Shown here: piece by piece, positions 25,789 through 34,401 of the stretch
Layout of the letters: each line of letters starts with the position of its first letter
Position numbering within the stretch: the stretch's first letter is position 1
Origin: Clostridia bacterium
GTDB lineage: Bacteria > Bacillota > Clostridia > Oscillospirales > CAG-272
Assembly: GCA_017621475.1 (NCBI GenBank)
Contig: JAGATA010000018.1
Location: forward strand, 1 to 64,000
Length of the DNA stretch: 64,000 bases
Reading direction: 5' to 3'
Position numbers and translations under genes: made by a program
Notes under the pieces: model-generated
Database searches by the model: none
What the model was told of the DNA's origin: nothing
The model's input: only the letters and a program-made list of their open reading frames with translations

Positions 25789-27195
25789 ATGAAAAAAACT
25801 TTAAGCCGCGCAACGGCGCTTATATTATTGCTTGCTTTCGCGGTATGTTCCTTTGCATCCTGCGGAAAACAACTTTCCGAGATCGATGCGGTAAAATCTG
25901 AGAATTTCACAATTACGGCGGGAATGGTCTCGTATTCTCTTTATGACACTTATTACTATTACCTTAATTCTTATGGTGAAAGCGGACTTTCTTACTATTT
26001 TGGTATAGATACGAAAATCCCGCTTCGGGATCAGTATTATGACAAGGAACAGGGAATTACCTGGTTTGATGTTTTTCTCGATGATGCACTCAATAACGGC
26101 TTTGTAAACGCGCTCCCTTTGTGTGAAGCTGCCATTGCGGACGGTGTTGAACTTACTGAACTTGACAAGAAGTTCGTTGAAACCGAAATAAAAGAAGTTG
26201 CTGATTCTGCAGAGAAAGACGGAAAAACATTCGAAGAATATATTGAAGAAATTTACGGCAAAGGCGTTTCAAAGGAGGATATTCGTAAAACGTTGGAAAT
26301 CTATCGTTTGGCGAATAAAAAACTCTATAAAGATTATGAAACAGCCGAAGTTACACAAGAGGAGATTGAAGAATTTGCTGCAAAAGATCCTGATTCGTAT
26401 CTTTGCCGTGATGTTAAGTATTTTACGCTCACGTATTCTAATGAGACCGAAAAAAATCCTCTTATAAAGGAATATGCAGAAAAGCTCAAGGCTGTGGGCT
26501 CTGAAGAAGAATTTGAAGCCTTGGTTGCGGATTATAAAAATCAAGCGTTTTGTGTAGATAAATTCCCGGAAGATGGATCATCCGCCGTAAAATCCGCATT
26601 CTACCAAAACACAACGGAGGATTCCGAAAAGACAGATCTTGAAAAATGGATATTTGCTGCCGATACTGTAAAAGGCTCCACGTACTTTGAGGAAAGCACA
26701 ACGGGATGCACGATCTATATTGCTGTAAATGAAGCGGCTAAAAATACTTCTCAGACAAGAAATATGTATCATATTCTTTTCTCAGCAGATATTTACGATA
26801 CTTTGGATAATGCAAAACTTTTGGCAGACAATATTTATTCTTCGTGGAAAGAAGACGGCGCTACTCTTGAAAACTTCAAGGAGCTTGCTAATAAATACAC
26901 CGCCGATTATGCTACTTCCTATACGGGCGGCTATTACGCAAATGTTGCAAGCGGAGACCTTGTAACCGAACTTAATGATTGGCTGTTCGAGGACTCCCGT
27001 GTTATCGGAGATTCTGCTGTTATCGCAACGGAATACGGTATTCATATAATCTACTTTGCAGGAGAGGGCGAGCCTTACTGGAAAATATCCGTTATTCAGG
27101 CTTTAAAAGATGAAAAATCTGCTCATCTTATGGAAAGCTATGCAGAGCTTTACGGTGTTGAAGTACTTGAAAACAACTTAAAATATATTAAATAA
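25789..27195 (+). CDS. Foldase-type lipoprotein (PrsA/SurA-like, PpiC domain)
   Basis: A 468-residue lipoprotein: a signal peptide with lipobox FASC puts the lipidated Cys at position 25. The middle is helical and acidic (about 100-230), as in SurA/PrsA chaperone regions. The C-terminal part resembles a parvulin rotamase (MYHILFSADI, then GGYYANVASGDLV and EYGIHIIYFAGEGE). Expected role is folding of secreted proteins on the outer membrane-facing side of the wall. The rotamase core is divergent, so it may act only as a chaperone. Confidence 0.8.
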   Translation: MKKTLSRATALILLLAFAVCSFASCGKQLSEIDAVKSENFTITAGMVSYSLYDTYYYYLNSYGESGLSYYFGIDTKIPLRDQYYDKEQGITWFDVFLDDALNNGFVNALPLCEAAIADGVELTELDKKFVETEIKEVADSAEKDGKTFEEYIEEIYGKGVSKEDIRKTLEIYRLANKKLYKDYETAEVTQEEIEEFAAKDPDSYLCRDVKYFTLTYSNETEKNPLIKEYAEKLKAVGSEEEFEALVADYKNQAFCVDKFPEDGSSAVKSAFYQNTTEDSEKTDLEKWIFAADTVKGSTYFEESTTGCTIYIAVNEAAKNTSQTRNMYHILFSADIYDTLDNAKLLADNIYSSWKEDGATLENFKELANKYTADYATSYTGGYYANVASGDLVTELNDWLFEDSRVIGDSAVIATEYGIHIIYFAGEGEPYWKISVIQALKDEKSAHLMESYAELYGVEVLENNLKYIK

Positions 27196-27206
27196 AATAT
27201 TTTTCG

Positions 27207-27235
27207 AAAAAAGCGCTTAAAAAGCGCTTTTTTTC
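27207..27235 (+). terminator. Intrinsic terminator
   Basis: AAAAAAGCGCTT-aaa-AAGCGCTTTTTTTC. Confidence 0.9.
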
Positions 27236-27246
27236 TTTGTAATGTC

Positions 27247-27275
27247 TTGCTTTTTTTGCCGGGTGCTGTTAAAAT
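27247..27275 (+). promoter_or_regulatory. Promoter of queT
   Basis: TTGCTT, 17-base spacer, TAAAAT. Transcription would start about 27282, immediately before the riboswitch. Confidence 0.6.
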
Positions 27276-27284
27276 AATATGAAA

Positions 27285-27325
27285 GTGAGTTCGTAACCAT
27301 CCTCACTATAAACAAAACTAAGGAG
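27285..27325 (+). promoter_or_regulatory. preQ1-I riboswitch
   Basis: GTGAG (27285-27289) pairs with CTCAC (27302-27306) around the loop TTCGTAACCATC. The A-rich tail TATAAACAAAACTAAGGAG can then form the H-type pseudoknot. Loop and tail match the compact preQ1-I (type 2) consensus. The tail contains the AGGAG ribosome site (27321-27325) of queT, so ligand binding should block translation. The downstream gene is a queuosine-precursor transporter, exactly the expected target. Confidence 0.9.
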
Positions 27326-27334
27326 AAACAAAAA

Positions 27335-27817
27335 ATGAAAAACAAAAAAATCGCCTTTTTAACAACAGCCGCTATGATAGCGGCGCTGTACGTCCTGTTG
27401 ACATTCTTTTCAGGCCTTTTGGGACTGGATAAAGGAGCTGTTCAATTCCGAGTTTCGGAAATGCTTACTGTTCTCCCTTATTTTACTCCGGCAGCAATTC
27501 CGGGTCTTTTTGTGGGTTGCTTGCTGTCGAATATCCTGAACGGCTGCTTGCCTTGGGACGTTGTCTTGGGAAGTATCGCAACGCTTCTTGGCGCTGTAGG
27601 CACATATCTTTTTAGAAAGTGGAAATGGACAGCCCCGATTCCACCGATAATTGCGAATGTGCTTATCGTTCCACCGGTAATTATAATCGTGTACGGAACA
27701 GAGCTACCGTATATTTTGGTGCTTCTGGGCGTGCTTTTGGGAGAAGTGGTCTGCTGCGGTGTTCTCGGATATGCATTTTTAGGCATTTTGAAAAAATACG
27801 AAAAACAGCTTTTTTAA
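27335..27817 (+). CDS. queT: QueT family queuosine-precursor transporter (ECF S component)
   Basis: A 160-residue protein with about five to six hydrophobic segments. QFRVSEMLTVLPYFTPAAIPGLFVGC and LLSNILNGCLPWDVVLGS are the QueT family signatures. As an energy-coupling-factor S component it captures preQ1 or a related deazaguanine and docks on a shared EcfAT module, which is not in this window. Control by the preQ1 riboswitch directly upstream strongly supports the assignment. No que biosynthesis genes are seen nearby, consistent with salvage. Confidence 0.95.
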   Translation: MKNKKIAFLTTAAMIAALYVLLTFFSGLLGLDKGAVQFRVSEMLTVLPYFTPAAIPGLFVGCLLSNILNGCLPWDVVLGSIATLLGAVGTYLFRKWKWTAPIPPIIANVLIVPPVIIIVYGTELPYILVLLGVLLGEVVCCGVLGYAFLGILKKYEKQLF

Positions 27818-27862
27818 TATAGATATAATTTGGCTTACGCTCAAATTTATGGAGGAATATTG

Positions 27863-28591
27863 ATGCTTGAACTTAGAAATATTTCGTGGAACGTGCCGGG
27901 TGGCAAAGAGGTTTTGAAAGATATAAATCTTATAATACCCGATGGCAAGCTTGTGGTAATTACAGGCCCTAACGGAAGCGGAAAAACAACGCTTGCGAAA
28001 ATTATCGCCGGTATTGTTGAGCCTACTTCCGGAAGTATATTTTTGGATGGAGAGGATATTACAGGTCTCAATATAACGGAACGCGCAAAAAAAGGAATAA
28101 GCTTTGCTTTCCAACAGCCTGTGCGCTTTAAAGGTATAACGGTGCGTGATCTTTTGGAGCTTTCAGCAGGAAAAGAGCTCAACCAGGCGGAGCTTTGTGA
28201 TCTTCTCGGGAAAGTGGGTCTTTGCACGAGAGACTATATAGACAGAGAAGTGAACGCGGCGCTTTCCGGCGGTGAGATAAAGAGAATTGAAATTGCAACG
28301 GTGCTTGCGCGTGGTACATCTTATTCCGTTTTTGATGAGCCGGAAGCAGGTATAGACCTTTGGAGCTTTACGGGACTCATTAAAGTTTTCGAAGAACTTA
28401 AAAAGAAAAATCACGGAACACAGGTCATTATTTCTCATCAGGAGCGTATTATCAATATTGCGGATGAGGTTGTGGTTATTGCAGACGGTGTTGTTCGTAA
28501 CACCGGTGCAAAAGAAAAAATACTTCCCACTCTTTTGGCAAGCGACAAAACAGTTGGCGGTTGCCCTGTTGAAATGAGAGGTGCAAAATGA
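27863..28591 (+). CDS. sufC: SufC-like Fe-S assembly ATPase
   Basis: A 242-residue ABC ATPase. Walker A is GPNGSGKTTLAK, the signature is ALSGGEIKRIEIATVLAR, and Walker B is SVFDEPEAGIDLWSF, where DEPEAGID is typical of SufC. The D-loop/H-loop reads ISHQERI. It drives conformational change of the SufB-type scaffold during Fe-S cluster assembly in the cytoplasm. The start at 27863 has GGAGG 8 bases upstream. It overlaps the SufB-like gene by 4 bases (ATGA). No sufS, sufU or sufD is present, so this is the two-gene minimal type. Confidence 0.92.
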   Translation: MLELRNISWNVPGGKEVLKDINLIIPDGKLVVITGPNGSGKTTLAKIIAGIVEPTSGSIFLDGEDITGLNITERAKKGISFAFQQPVRFKGITVRDLLELSAGKELNQAELCDLLGKVGLCTRDYIDREVNAALSGGEIKRIEIATVLARGTSYSVFDEPEAGIDLWSFTGLIKVFEELKKKNHGTQVIISHQERIINIADEVVVIADGVVRNTGAKEKILPTLLASDKTVGGCPVEMRGAK

Positions 28592-29505
28592 ACGAAACGA
28601 CAAAAGAAATACTCAAAACAGTTGCAGATTTTGACGGAGAGTTTAAAGGTGCGTATAACATTCGTGTAAACGGTGCTTGTGCCAGCAGACAATCCACGGA
28701 ACATATAAAAATTGAAACGAAATCCGATGCGCCCGGTCTTGTGGTTACGATAGATGCGGATACAATCGGAGAAACTGTATATGTTCCTGCTTGTGTAACA
28801 GAAGGCGGCGTTGACGATCTCGTTTATAACGATTTCTATGTTGGAGAAAATGCTGACGTTACTATTGTTGCGGGATGCGGAGTTCATAGTGATGACGCCG
28901 CAGATGCAAAGCATAACGGTATCCATAGATTCTTTTTGGGCAAAGGCTCTAAGGTTCTCTACAAAGAAAAACATATCGGAACCGGTAAAGGTAAGGGCGC
29001 TAAACGTATAAACCCTGTAACGGATGCTTACCTTGAAAATGGTGCTGTTTTGACGATGGATACAATACAGCTTTCCGGTGTTGATACAACAGATAGAAAA
29101 ACAACTGCCAAGCTTGCAGAAAATGCAAAAATTGTAGTCAGAGAACGACTTCTCACCGATGGGGAAGAGTATGCAAAAACTGATTTTGACGTTATACTTG
29201 AGGGTGTAAATTCGGGTGCTGATATAGTTTCACGTTCCGTTGCCAAGGGCAACTCCAAACAAGAATATTTTTCCAGAATTATCGGCAAGGCTGCTTGCAC
29301 GGGGCATACTGAATGCGATGCCATTCTTGCAGGAAACGGAAAGGTTTATGCTACACCTGCGCTTTATGCAGAGAACGAGGACGCTTCTCTTATTCACGAA
29401 GCTGCCATCGGCAAAATAGCAGGTGAACAGCTTCTTAAACTTCGCACACTCGGACTTACCGAAGCCGAAGCAGAAGAAAAAATCATTATGGGATTCTTGA
29501 AGTAA
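28588..29505 (+). CDS. sufB: SufB/SufD-family scaffold (short form)
   Basis: A 305-residue protein with the beta-helix core of SufB/SufD. The C-terminal block has TGHTECDAIL, then DASLIHEAAIGKIAGEQL, with the acidic and His residues used for cluster and ATPase-partner binding. Full SufB is about 470 residues; the N-terminal domain is largely absent here, as in the archaeal/Clostridial SufBC-only (SmsB-type) systems. It probably homodimerises on two SufC subunits. Translation is coupled to sufC. Confidence 0.88.
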   Translation: MNETTKEILKTVADFDGEFKGAYNIRVNGACASRQSTEHIKIETKSDAPGLVVTIDADTIGETVYVPACVTEGGVDDLVYNDFYVGENADVTIVAGCGVHSDDAADAKHNGIHRFFLGKGSKVLYKEKHIGTGKGKGAKRINPVTDAYLENGAVLTMDTIQLSGVDTTDRKTTAKLAENAKIVVRERLLTDGEEYAKTDFDVILEGVNSGADIVSRSVAKGNSKQEYFSRIIGKAACTGHTECDAILAGNGKVYATPALYAENEDASLIHEAAIGKIAGEQLLKLRTLGLTEAEAEEKIIMGFLK

Positions 29506-29573
29506 TAAAACATAAAAATTTTGTTATAGGGAACACTACGAAACGTCATTAAAAATATTAAGGGAGGTTCATT

Positions 29574-29732
29574 ATGAACGGCGAAACCAAAGATATTCAG
29601 AAAAAACTTTGCATAAAAAGAAAACTTTTTATGACAGCGGGACTTTGCGCTATGTTCGCGGGTATCATATATTTTGCGGACCTTTTTCACGATGCTTTTA
29701 AGGTCGTTTTCGATGAAGAAGATGTTACGTAA
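29574..29732 (+). CDS. Small single-span membrane protein
   Basis: A 52-residue frame starting MNGETKDIQKKLCIKRKLFM, with GGGAGG 7 bases before the ATG. A basic stretch (CIKRK) precedes one hydrophobic helix (about 18-36), then an acidic tail FDEEDVT. No homologue is recognised. It stands between the Suf genes and a terminator and may be the last gene of the queT-suf transcript. Confidence 0.65.
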   Translation: MNGETKDIQKKLCIKRKLFMTAGLCAMFAGIIYFADLFHDAFKVVFDEEDVT

Positions 29733-29749
29733 CAAAAAACTGTAAATAT

Positions 29750-29786
29750 AAAACCGATGTTTTGCAAAAACATCGGTTTTGTATTT
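29750..29786 (+). terminator. Intrinsic terminator
   Basis: AAAACCGATGTTTT and AAAACATCGGTTTT flank a short loop, followed by GTATTT. Confidence 0.85.
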
Positions 29787-29795
29787 ATATAACTA

Positions 29796-29824
29796 TTGAA
29801 AAAATTTTATTATTGTGTTATTAT
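29796..29824 (+). promoter_or_regulatory. Promoter of proBAC
   Basis: TTGAAA, 17-base spacer, TATTAT, 43 bases before proB. Confidence 0.6.
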
Positions 29825-29867
29825 ATTATTCAATATTTAATTTTTATATTAAAGAAGGAAAATAACG

Positions 29868-30641
29868 ATGAGAATTGTAGTAAAAATCGGTACATCAACG
29901 CTGGCTTATCCTACATACAGACTAAACATACGTCTTGTGGAGAAACTTTGCAAAACGCTCAGCGATCTTAAAAACGCAGGCCACGAGATAGTTATTGTAT
30001 CTTCCGGTGCTATCGGTATGGGCACGGGTAAACTTATGCTTCCTTCCCGTCCAAAAGATACTCCTACAAAGCAGGCTGCTGCGGCTGTGGGTCAGTGCGA
30101 ACTTATGTACACCTACGATAAGCAGTTTTCAGAATATAACCACACGGTAGGGCAGATACTTCTTAATAATTCCGATGTTCAGAATGAAGAACGTCATACA
30201 AACTTCAACAATACTATTACGCGCATGCTTGAACTTGGAGTTATTCCGATCGTAAATGAAAACGATACCGTTTCTACGGCAGAAATCCTTATTGGCGATA
30301 ACGATACTCTTTCCGCCATCGTTGCATCAAGTATAAAAGCGGATCTCTTGGTGCTTCTTTCCGATATAGACGGACTTTATACTGCCGATCCACATAAAGA
30401 CCCAAATGCAAAACTTATACCCGTGGTTGAAGAAATAACGCCCAAAATCATAGCTCTTGCAACGGGAAGTGATTCCGATCTCGGTACAGGCGGTATGATA
30501 ACAAAGATAAACGCGGCGCAGATATGCAACGAAGTCGGCACGGATATGGTCATTACAAACGGAAAAGATCTTTCTGCACTTTATACTCTCGCGGAAGGCG
30601 GTTCTATTGGCACGCGCTTCCTCGGAAAGAAGGTAAAATAA
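29868..30641 (+). CDS. proB: Glutamate 5-kinase
   Basis: A 257-residue amino-acid kinase, first step of proline synthesis (glutamate + ATP). Seen: VVKIGTSTL at the N-terminus, VSSGAIGMG, ENDTVST, and LLSDIDGLYTADPHKDPNA, then GTGGMITKINAA. The C-terminal PUA domain found in E. coli ProB is absent, as in many Firmicutes. It is followed directly by proA (TAA then ATG, no gap). Confidence 0.96.
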   Translation: MRIVVKIGTSTLAYPTYRLNIRLVEKLCKTLSDLKNAGHEIVIVSSGAIGMGTGKLMLPSRPKDTPTKQAAAAVGQCELMYTYDKQFSEYNHTVGQILLNNSDVQNEERHTNFNNTITRMLELGVIPIVNENDTVSTAEILIGDNDTLSAIVASSIKADLLVLLSDIDGLYTADPHKDPNAKLIPVVEEITPKIIALATGSDSDLGTGGMITKINAAQICNEVGTDMVITNGKDLSALYTLAEGGSIGTRFLGKKVK

Positions 30642-31898
30642 ATGACAACTCACGAAATACTGCTTTCTGCGGCTTCTGTCCGCCCTAAACTTGCGCTTCT
30701 GACCGAAGCGGAGAAAAACAATGCTCTTGCAAAAATGGCAGATGCGCTTATAGCTCATACTGATGAGATTCTCTCTGAAAATGCTGTTGATATAGAAAAT
30801 GCAAGGGGGAAGATATCCGACGTTATGATAGACCGCCTTGCTCTTGACGAAAAGAGAATTGCCGGTATGGCAGACGGCATTCGCGCACTTATAGATCTGC
30901 CCGATCCTGTTGGCAAAATTCTTGATGAATATAAAACACCCGGCGGACTTACAATACGTAAAACATCTGTTCCTTTTGGAGTTATAGCGATAATTTACGA
31001 AAGCCGCCCGAATGTAACAAGCGATGCGGCGGCGCTTGCACTCAAAAGCTCAAATGCTTGTGTTCTTCGCTCCGGCAAGGAAGCTTTCCGTTCCGCAAAC
31101 GCTATTGTAAACGCATTGCGCGAAGGTCTTGCGGCGGCAGGTCTTCCCGAAAATATGATAAATCTTATCCAGGATACCACTCGCGCAAGCGCAAATGAGA
31201 TTATGACGGCAACGGGACTTGTTGATATGCTCATACCTCGCGGCGGTGCAGGGCTTATAAATGCTTGCGTGGAAAACGCAAAAGTTCCTTGCATTCAGAC
31301 GGGTACGGGTATCTGCCATATATATGTCGATGAAAGCGCAAATATTGATATGGCTCTTAACATTATCGAAAACGCAAAGACGAGCCGCCCCTCTGTTTGC
31401 AACGCGGAAGAAGTTCTTGTTGTAAACAGCAAGATAGCATCTGAATTTTTACCTAAACTTAAAGAGAGAATAGTTGATGCAAGAATTGCCGCAGGTAAGA
31501 CCCCTGTTGAACTTCGCCTTTGCGAAAAAGCGGCAAAGATAATTGACGGAAAACCAGCAACGGACGCGGATTTTGACACGGAATTCCTTGATTATATACT
31601 TGCTGTTAAGATAGTTGACAACGTTAATGAAGCTATTGCTCATATAGGCGCTCATTCTACAAAACACAGTGACGCCATCATTACTGAGAGCGCGGAAAAC
31701 GCCGATGTATTTATGAAATCCATAGATAGCGCGGCGGTTTACGTTAATGCTTCCACTCGTTTTACAGACGGCGGCGAATTCGGCTTGGGATGCGAAATGG
31801 GCATTTCCACACAGAAGCTTCACGCACGCGGTCCCATGGGCCTTATGGAGCTTACAACGTATAAATATATAATCCTCGGAAACGGTCAGACAAGATAA
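30642..31898 (+). CDS. proA: Gamma-glutamyl phosphate reductase
   Basis: A 418-residue NADPH-dependent aldehyde-dehydrogenase-fold enzyme, second step of proline synthesis. Seen: [27 protein letters not shown], the catalytic Cys in [13 protein letters not shown], and [23 protein letters not shown] near the end. It starts on the base after the proB stop, with GAAGG in the proB tail serving as ribosome site. Confidence 0.97.
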   Translation: MTTHEILLSAASVRPKLALLTEAEKNNALAKMADALIAHTDEILSENAVDIENARGKISDVMIDRLALDEKRIAGMADGIRALIDLPDPVGKILDEYKTPGGLTIRKTSVPFGVIAIIYESRPNVTSDAAALALKSSNACVLRSGKEAFRSANAIVNALREGLAAAGLPENMINLIQDTTRASANEIMTATGLVDMLIPRGGAGLINACVENAKVPCIQTGTGICHIYVDESANIDMALNIIENAKTSRPSVCNAEEVLVVNSKIASEFLPKLKERIVDARIAAGKTPVELRLCEKAAKIIDGKPATDADFDTEFLDYILAVKIVDNVNEAIAHIGAHSTKHSDAIITESAENADVFMKSIDSAAVYVNASTRFTDGGEFGLGCEMGISTQKLHARGPMGLMELTTYKYIILGNGQTR

Positions 31899-31911
31899 GG
31901 GGGAGGCTTTT

Positions 31912-32721
31912 ATGGAAAATATAAGAATTGGTTTTATCGGCGCTGGCAATATGGGCGGAGCGCTTGCTTCTGCCGTTTGCAAAGCCACAGATGCCCAAAA
32001 TGTTATGCTTGCAGATAAAAGCCGTGAAAAAGCATTTGAGCTTGCCAAAAAGCTTTGCTGCTCTTTTTCAGATAATACTTCTGTGGTTTCCTCCTGTGAT
32101 TTTATCTTTCTTGGAGTAAAGCCGCAGATGATGGGTGATATGCTTGCCGAGATCGCGCCTGTGCTTAAAGCCAGAAACAACGATTTTGTGCTTATCACTA
32201 TGGCGGCGGGAATGAAAATCGAAAAGATAACGGCACTTCTTGGATTTGATTGCCCCGTGATACGAATTATGCCCAATACAGCTGTTGAAGTTGGAGAGGG
32301 AATGGTTTTATATGCGGTGAACGAAAAAGTAAATGAAGACGCGGAAAACGCATTCCTCGCTTTTATGTCAAACGCGGGCAAACTTGATAAGATCCCCGAA
32401 ACCCTTATCGATGCCGGCTCTGCGGTTTCCGGATGCGGTCCCGCATTCGTATATATGTTTATCGAAGCACTTGCCGACGGCGGCGTGAAATGCGGTCTGC
32501 CCAGAAGCACGGCTCTTAAATATGCAGAGCAGACACTTATCGGTGCAGCAAAACTTGCAATGGAAACAGGCAGGCACCCCGAAGAACTCAAGGACGCGGT
32601 ATGCAGTCCTGCGGGAAGTACCATAGAGGGTTGCTTTGCTCTTGAAAAAGGCAGCTTCCGTGCGGCAACGGTTGATGCTGTAAGTGCGGCTTTTGAAAGA
32701 ACAAAAGAGCTTGGAAAATGA
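31912..32721 (+). CDS. proC: Pyrroline-5-carboxylate reductase
   Basis: A 269-residue enzyme, last step of proline synthesis. Seen: IGFIGAGNMGGALA Rossmann motif, MPNTAVEVGEGM, and SGCGPAFVYMFIEALADGGVK, with SPAGSTIEG near the C-terminus. A GGGGAGG site precedes it, 13 bases after proA. With proB and proA it completes the pathway from glutamate in one operon. Confidence 0.96.
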   Translation: MENIRIGFIGAGNMGGALASAVCKATDAQNVMLADKSREKAFELAKKLCCSFSDNTSVVSSCDFIFLGVKPQMMGDMLAEIAPVLKARNNDFVLITMAAGMKIEKITALLGFDCPVIRIMPNTAVEVGEGMVLYAVNEKVNEDAENAFLAFMSNAGKLDKIPETLIDAGSAVSGCGPAFVYMFIEALADGGVKCGLPRSTALKYAEQTLIGAAKLAMETGRHPEELKDAVCSPAGSTIEGCFALEKGSFRAATVDAVSAAFERTKELGK

Positions 32722-32731
32722 ATAGAACAAT

Positions 32732-32766
32732 AAAAAACTGCTATCTTACGAGATAGCAGTTTTTTG
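32732..32766. terminator. Bidirectional terminator
   Basis: AAAAAACTGCTATC and GATAGCAGTTTTTT form a stem between convergent proC and the DUF1667 gene, with T-runs on both strands. Confidence 0.9.
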
Positions 32767-32768
32767 GT

Positions 32769-33125
32769 TTAAATTTTTACGTTTCTTGTTGTAACTACGT
32801 TTGCGCCTGTTCCGAGGATATTTTCGATAACGATATCGCCAAGCTTTGCATCTTCGGAAACTCGAACTTGGTTAATGACCTTCATACAATCGAACATCAT
32901 TTCCTTCGGAACTGTTTTATCCGTTTTAACAGGAACAACACCGCCGCCGATAACAGCGGCTGTTGTTGTTATGGTTCTCATAGGTGCGGTACACTCCGTG
33001 TTTGCGTAAACTTCGCCGCGTTTACAGGTGTATCCTGTTACAGAAATAACCTTTTTGTTTTCGTCAAGCTCTACTTTAAGCTGACAGCCTTTGGGGCAAA
33101 TGATACAAGTTAATTCACGAATCAT
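32769..33125 (-). CDS. DUF1667 Cys-cluster protein
   Basis: A 118-residue protein whose N-terminus holds a Cys set (Cys7, Cys10, Cys14, then Cys34 and Cys45; CIICPKGC and GYTCKRGEVY), suggesting an Fe-S cluster. DUF1667 genes usually accompany GlpA-like flavoproteins, as here, where it is the third gene of the operon. A likely role is electron acceptor or small subunit of the dehydrogenase complex, analogous to but unrelated in size to GlpC. AAGGAAAGG lies upstream. Confidence 0.88.
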   Translation of the reverse strand: MIRELTCIICPKGCQLKVELDENKKVISVTGYTCKRGEVYANTECTAPMRTITTTAAVIGGGVVPVKTDKTVPKEMMFDCMKVINQVRVSEDAKLGDIVIENILGTGANVVTTRNVKI

Positions 33126-33146
33126 AGTTAAATACCGTGCCTTTCC

Positions 33147-34400
33147 TTAGTTTATGCCTTCAATTCCGAAGGAGAGCGAGCCGGATGTAATGCCGTTTAT
33201 CATAGCGGAGGTGAGCGTTACCGTTTCCATCTCACCGGGAGCAACTTTTTGCTTCTTTTTGTTGATAATAACATTTTCACCGTCTTTTACGACTATTCTT
33301 ACGTCACGGTAAACGTCTGCAACACGGAAGTAAACGGTAACGTTTTCTTCGGATGTTATGCGTTGGGGAACTGTGTATCTTATTTTTCCGTCTGTTTTAA
33401 GCTCGATAGCTACGGCTTTTTCGTGTTTGCCGTTCATAATGTAAGCGGCAGCGGCTTTACCTGCTATTTCGGATTCCTCGGAAACATAGTCAACAAGGTC
33501 GTGAACATGAAGCACGTTTCCGCAGGCGAATACGCCTTCTATATCGGTCTGTCTGTTCTGGTCAACAAACGCACCGTTTGTTACACGGTCTATGGAAATA
33601 CCTGCGCCGCGTGTAAGTTCGTTTTCGGGGATAAGACCGCAGGAGAGAAGGAGTGTGTCACATTCGATATACTGCTTTGTTTCAGGAATAGGCTTGCGGC
33701 GTTCATCCACCTTGGCAATGGTTACGCCGGTAACGCGCTCTTTTCCGTGGATCTCAACTACCGTATGGCTGAGCATAAGAGGAATATTGAAGTCGTTAAG
33801 ACATTGCTCTATATTTCTTGCAAGGCCGCCGGAATATGGCATAAGTTCGCAAACAGCTTCGACCTTTGCACCTTCGAGAGTCATTCTTCTTGCCATAATA
33901 AGACCTATATCGCCGGAACCGAGGATAACGACTTTTTTGCCGGGCATATATCCGTCCATATTGACGAATTTCTGTGCCGTACCCGCTGTGAAAATACCTG
34001 CGGGGCGAGAACCTGCGATGTTGAGCGCACCCTTGGGGCGTTCGCGGCAACCCATAGCAAGGATAATGGCGCCCGCTTCTATAGTGAACATGCCGTCTTC
34101 ACTGTTCATAGCGGTTATTACTTTATCGGGGGAAACGTTAAGAACCATTGTATTAAGCTTAAAGGGAATATTACGTTCTCTTACCTGTAGCTCATAACGG
34201 TAAGCATATTCGGGACCTGTCAGCTCTTCCTTGAATCTGTGAAGACCGAAACCGTTATGTATGCATTGGCGAAGGATACCGCCAAGGCTCGTGTCACGTT
34301 CAAGAATAAGAATATTGCGAAGTCCTGCATCGTAAGCGGCAACAGCAGCGCTCATACCTGCGGGGCCGCCGCCGATAATTACGAGATCTACCTTAGACAT
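33147..34400 (-). CDS. FAD/NAD(P)-dependent oxidoreductase
   Basis: A 417-residue flavoprotein. GGGPAGMSAA at residues 8-18 binds FAD, a second Rossmann motif VILGSGDIGLIMARRM (about 155-170) binds NAD(P), and GVFACGNVLHVHDLVDYV is the C-terminal FAD motif. About 70 extra C-terminal residues (YRDVRIVVKDGENVI and beyond) form an added beta-rich domain. It is the middle gene of the GlpA-like/DUF1667 operon and probably passes electrons from the dehydrogenase to NAD(P). Confidence 0.87.
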   Translation of the reverse strand: MSKVDLVIIGGGPAGMSAAVAAYDAGLRNILILERDTSLGGILRQCIHNGFGLHRFKEELTGPEYAYRYELQVRERNIPFKLNTMVLNVSPDKVITAMNSEDGMFTIEAGAIILAMGCRERPKGALNIAGSRPAGIFTAGTAQKFVNMDGYMPGKKVVILGSGDIGLIMARRMTLEGAKVEAVCELMPYSGGLARNIEQCLNDFNIPLMLSHTVVEIHGKERVTGVTIAKVDERRKPIPETKQYIECDTLLLSCGLIPENELTRGAGISIDRVTNGAFVDQNRQTDIEGVFACGNVLHVHDLVDYVSEESEIAGKAAAAYIMNGKHEKAVAIELKTDGKIRYTVPQRITSEENVTVYFRVADVYRDVRIVVKDGENVIINKKKQKVAPGEMETVTLTSAMINGITSGSLSFGIEGIN

Positions 34401-34401
34401 A

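Noticed and set aside
31449-32624. 391-codon minus-strand open frame across proA/proC
   Set aside because: Antisense to two clearly coding proline genes; Ser/Ile-rich low-complexity translation.
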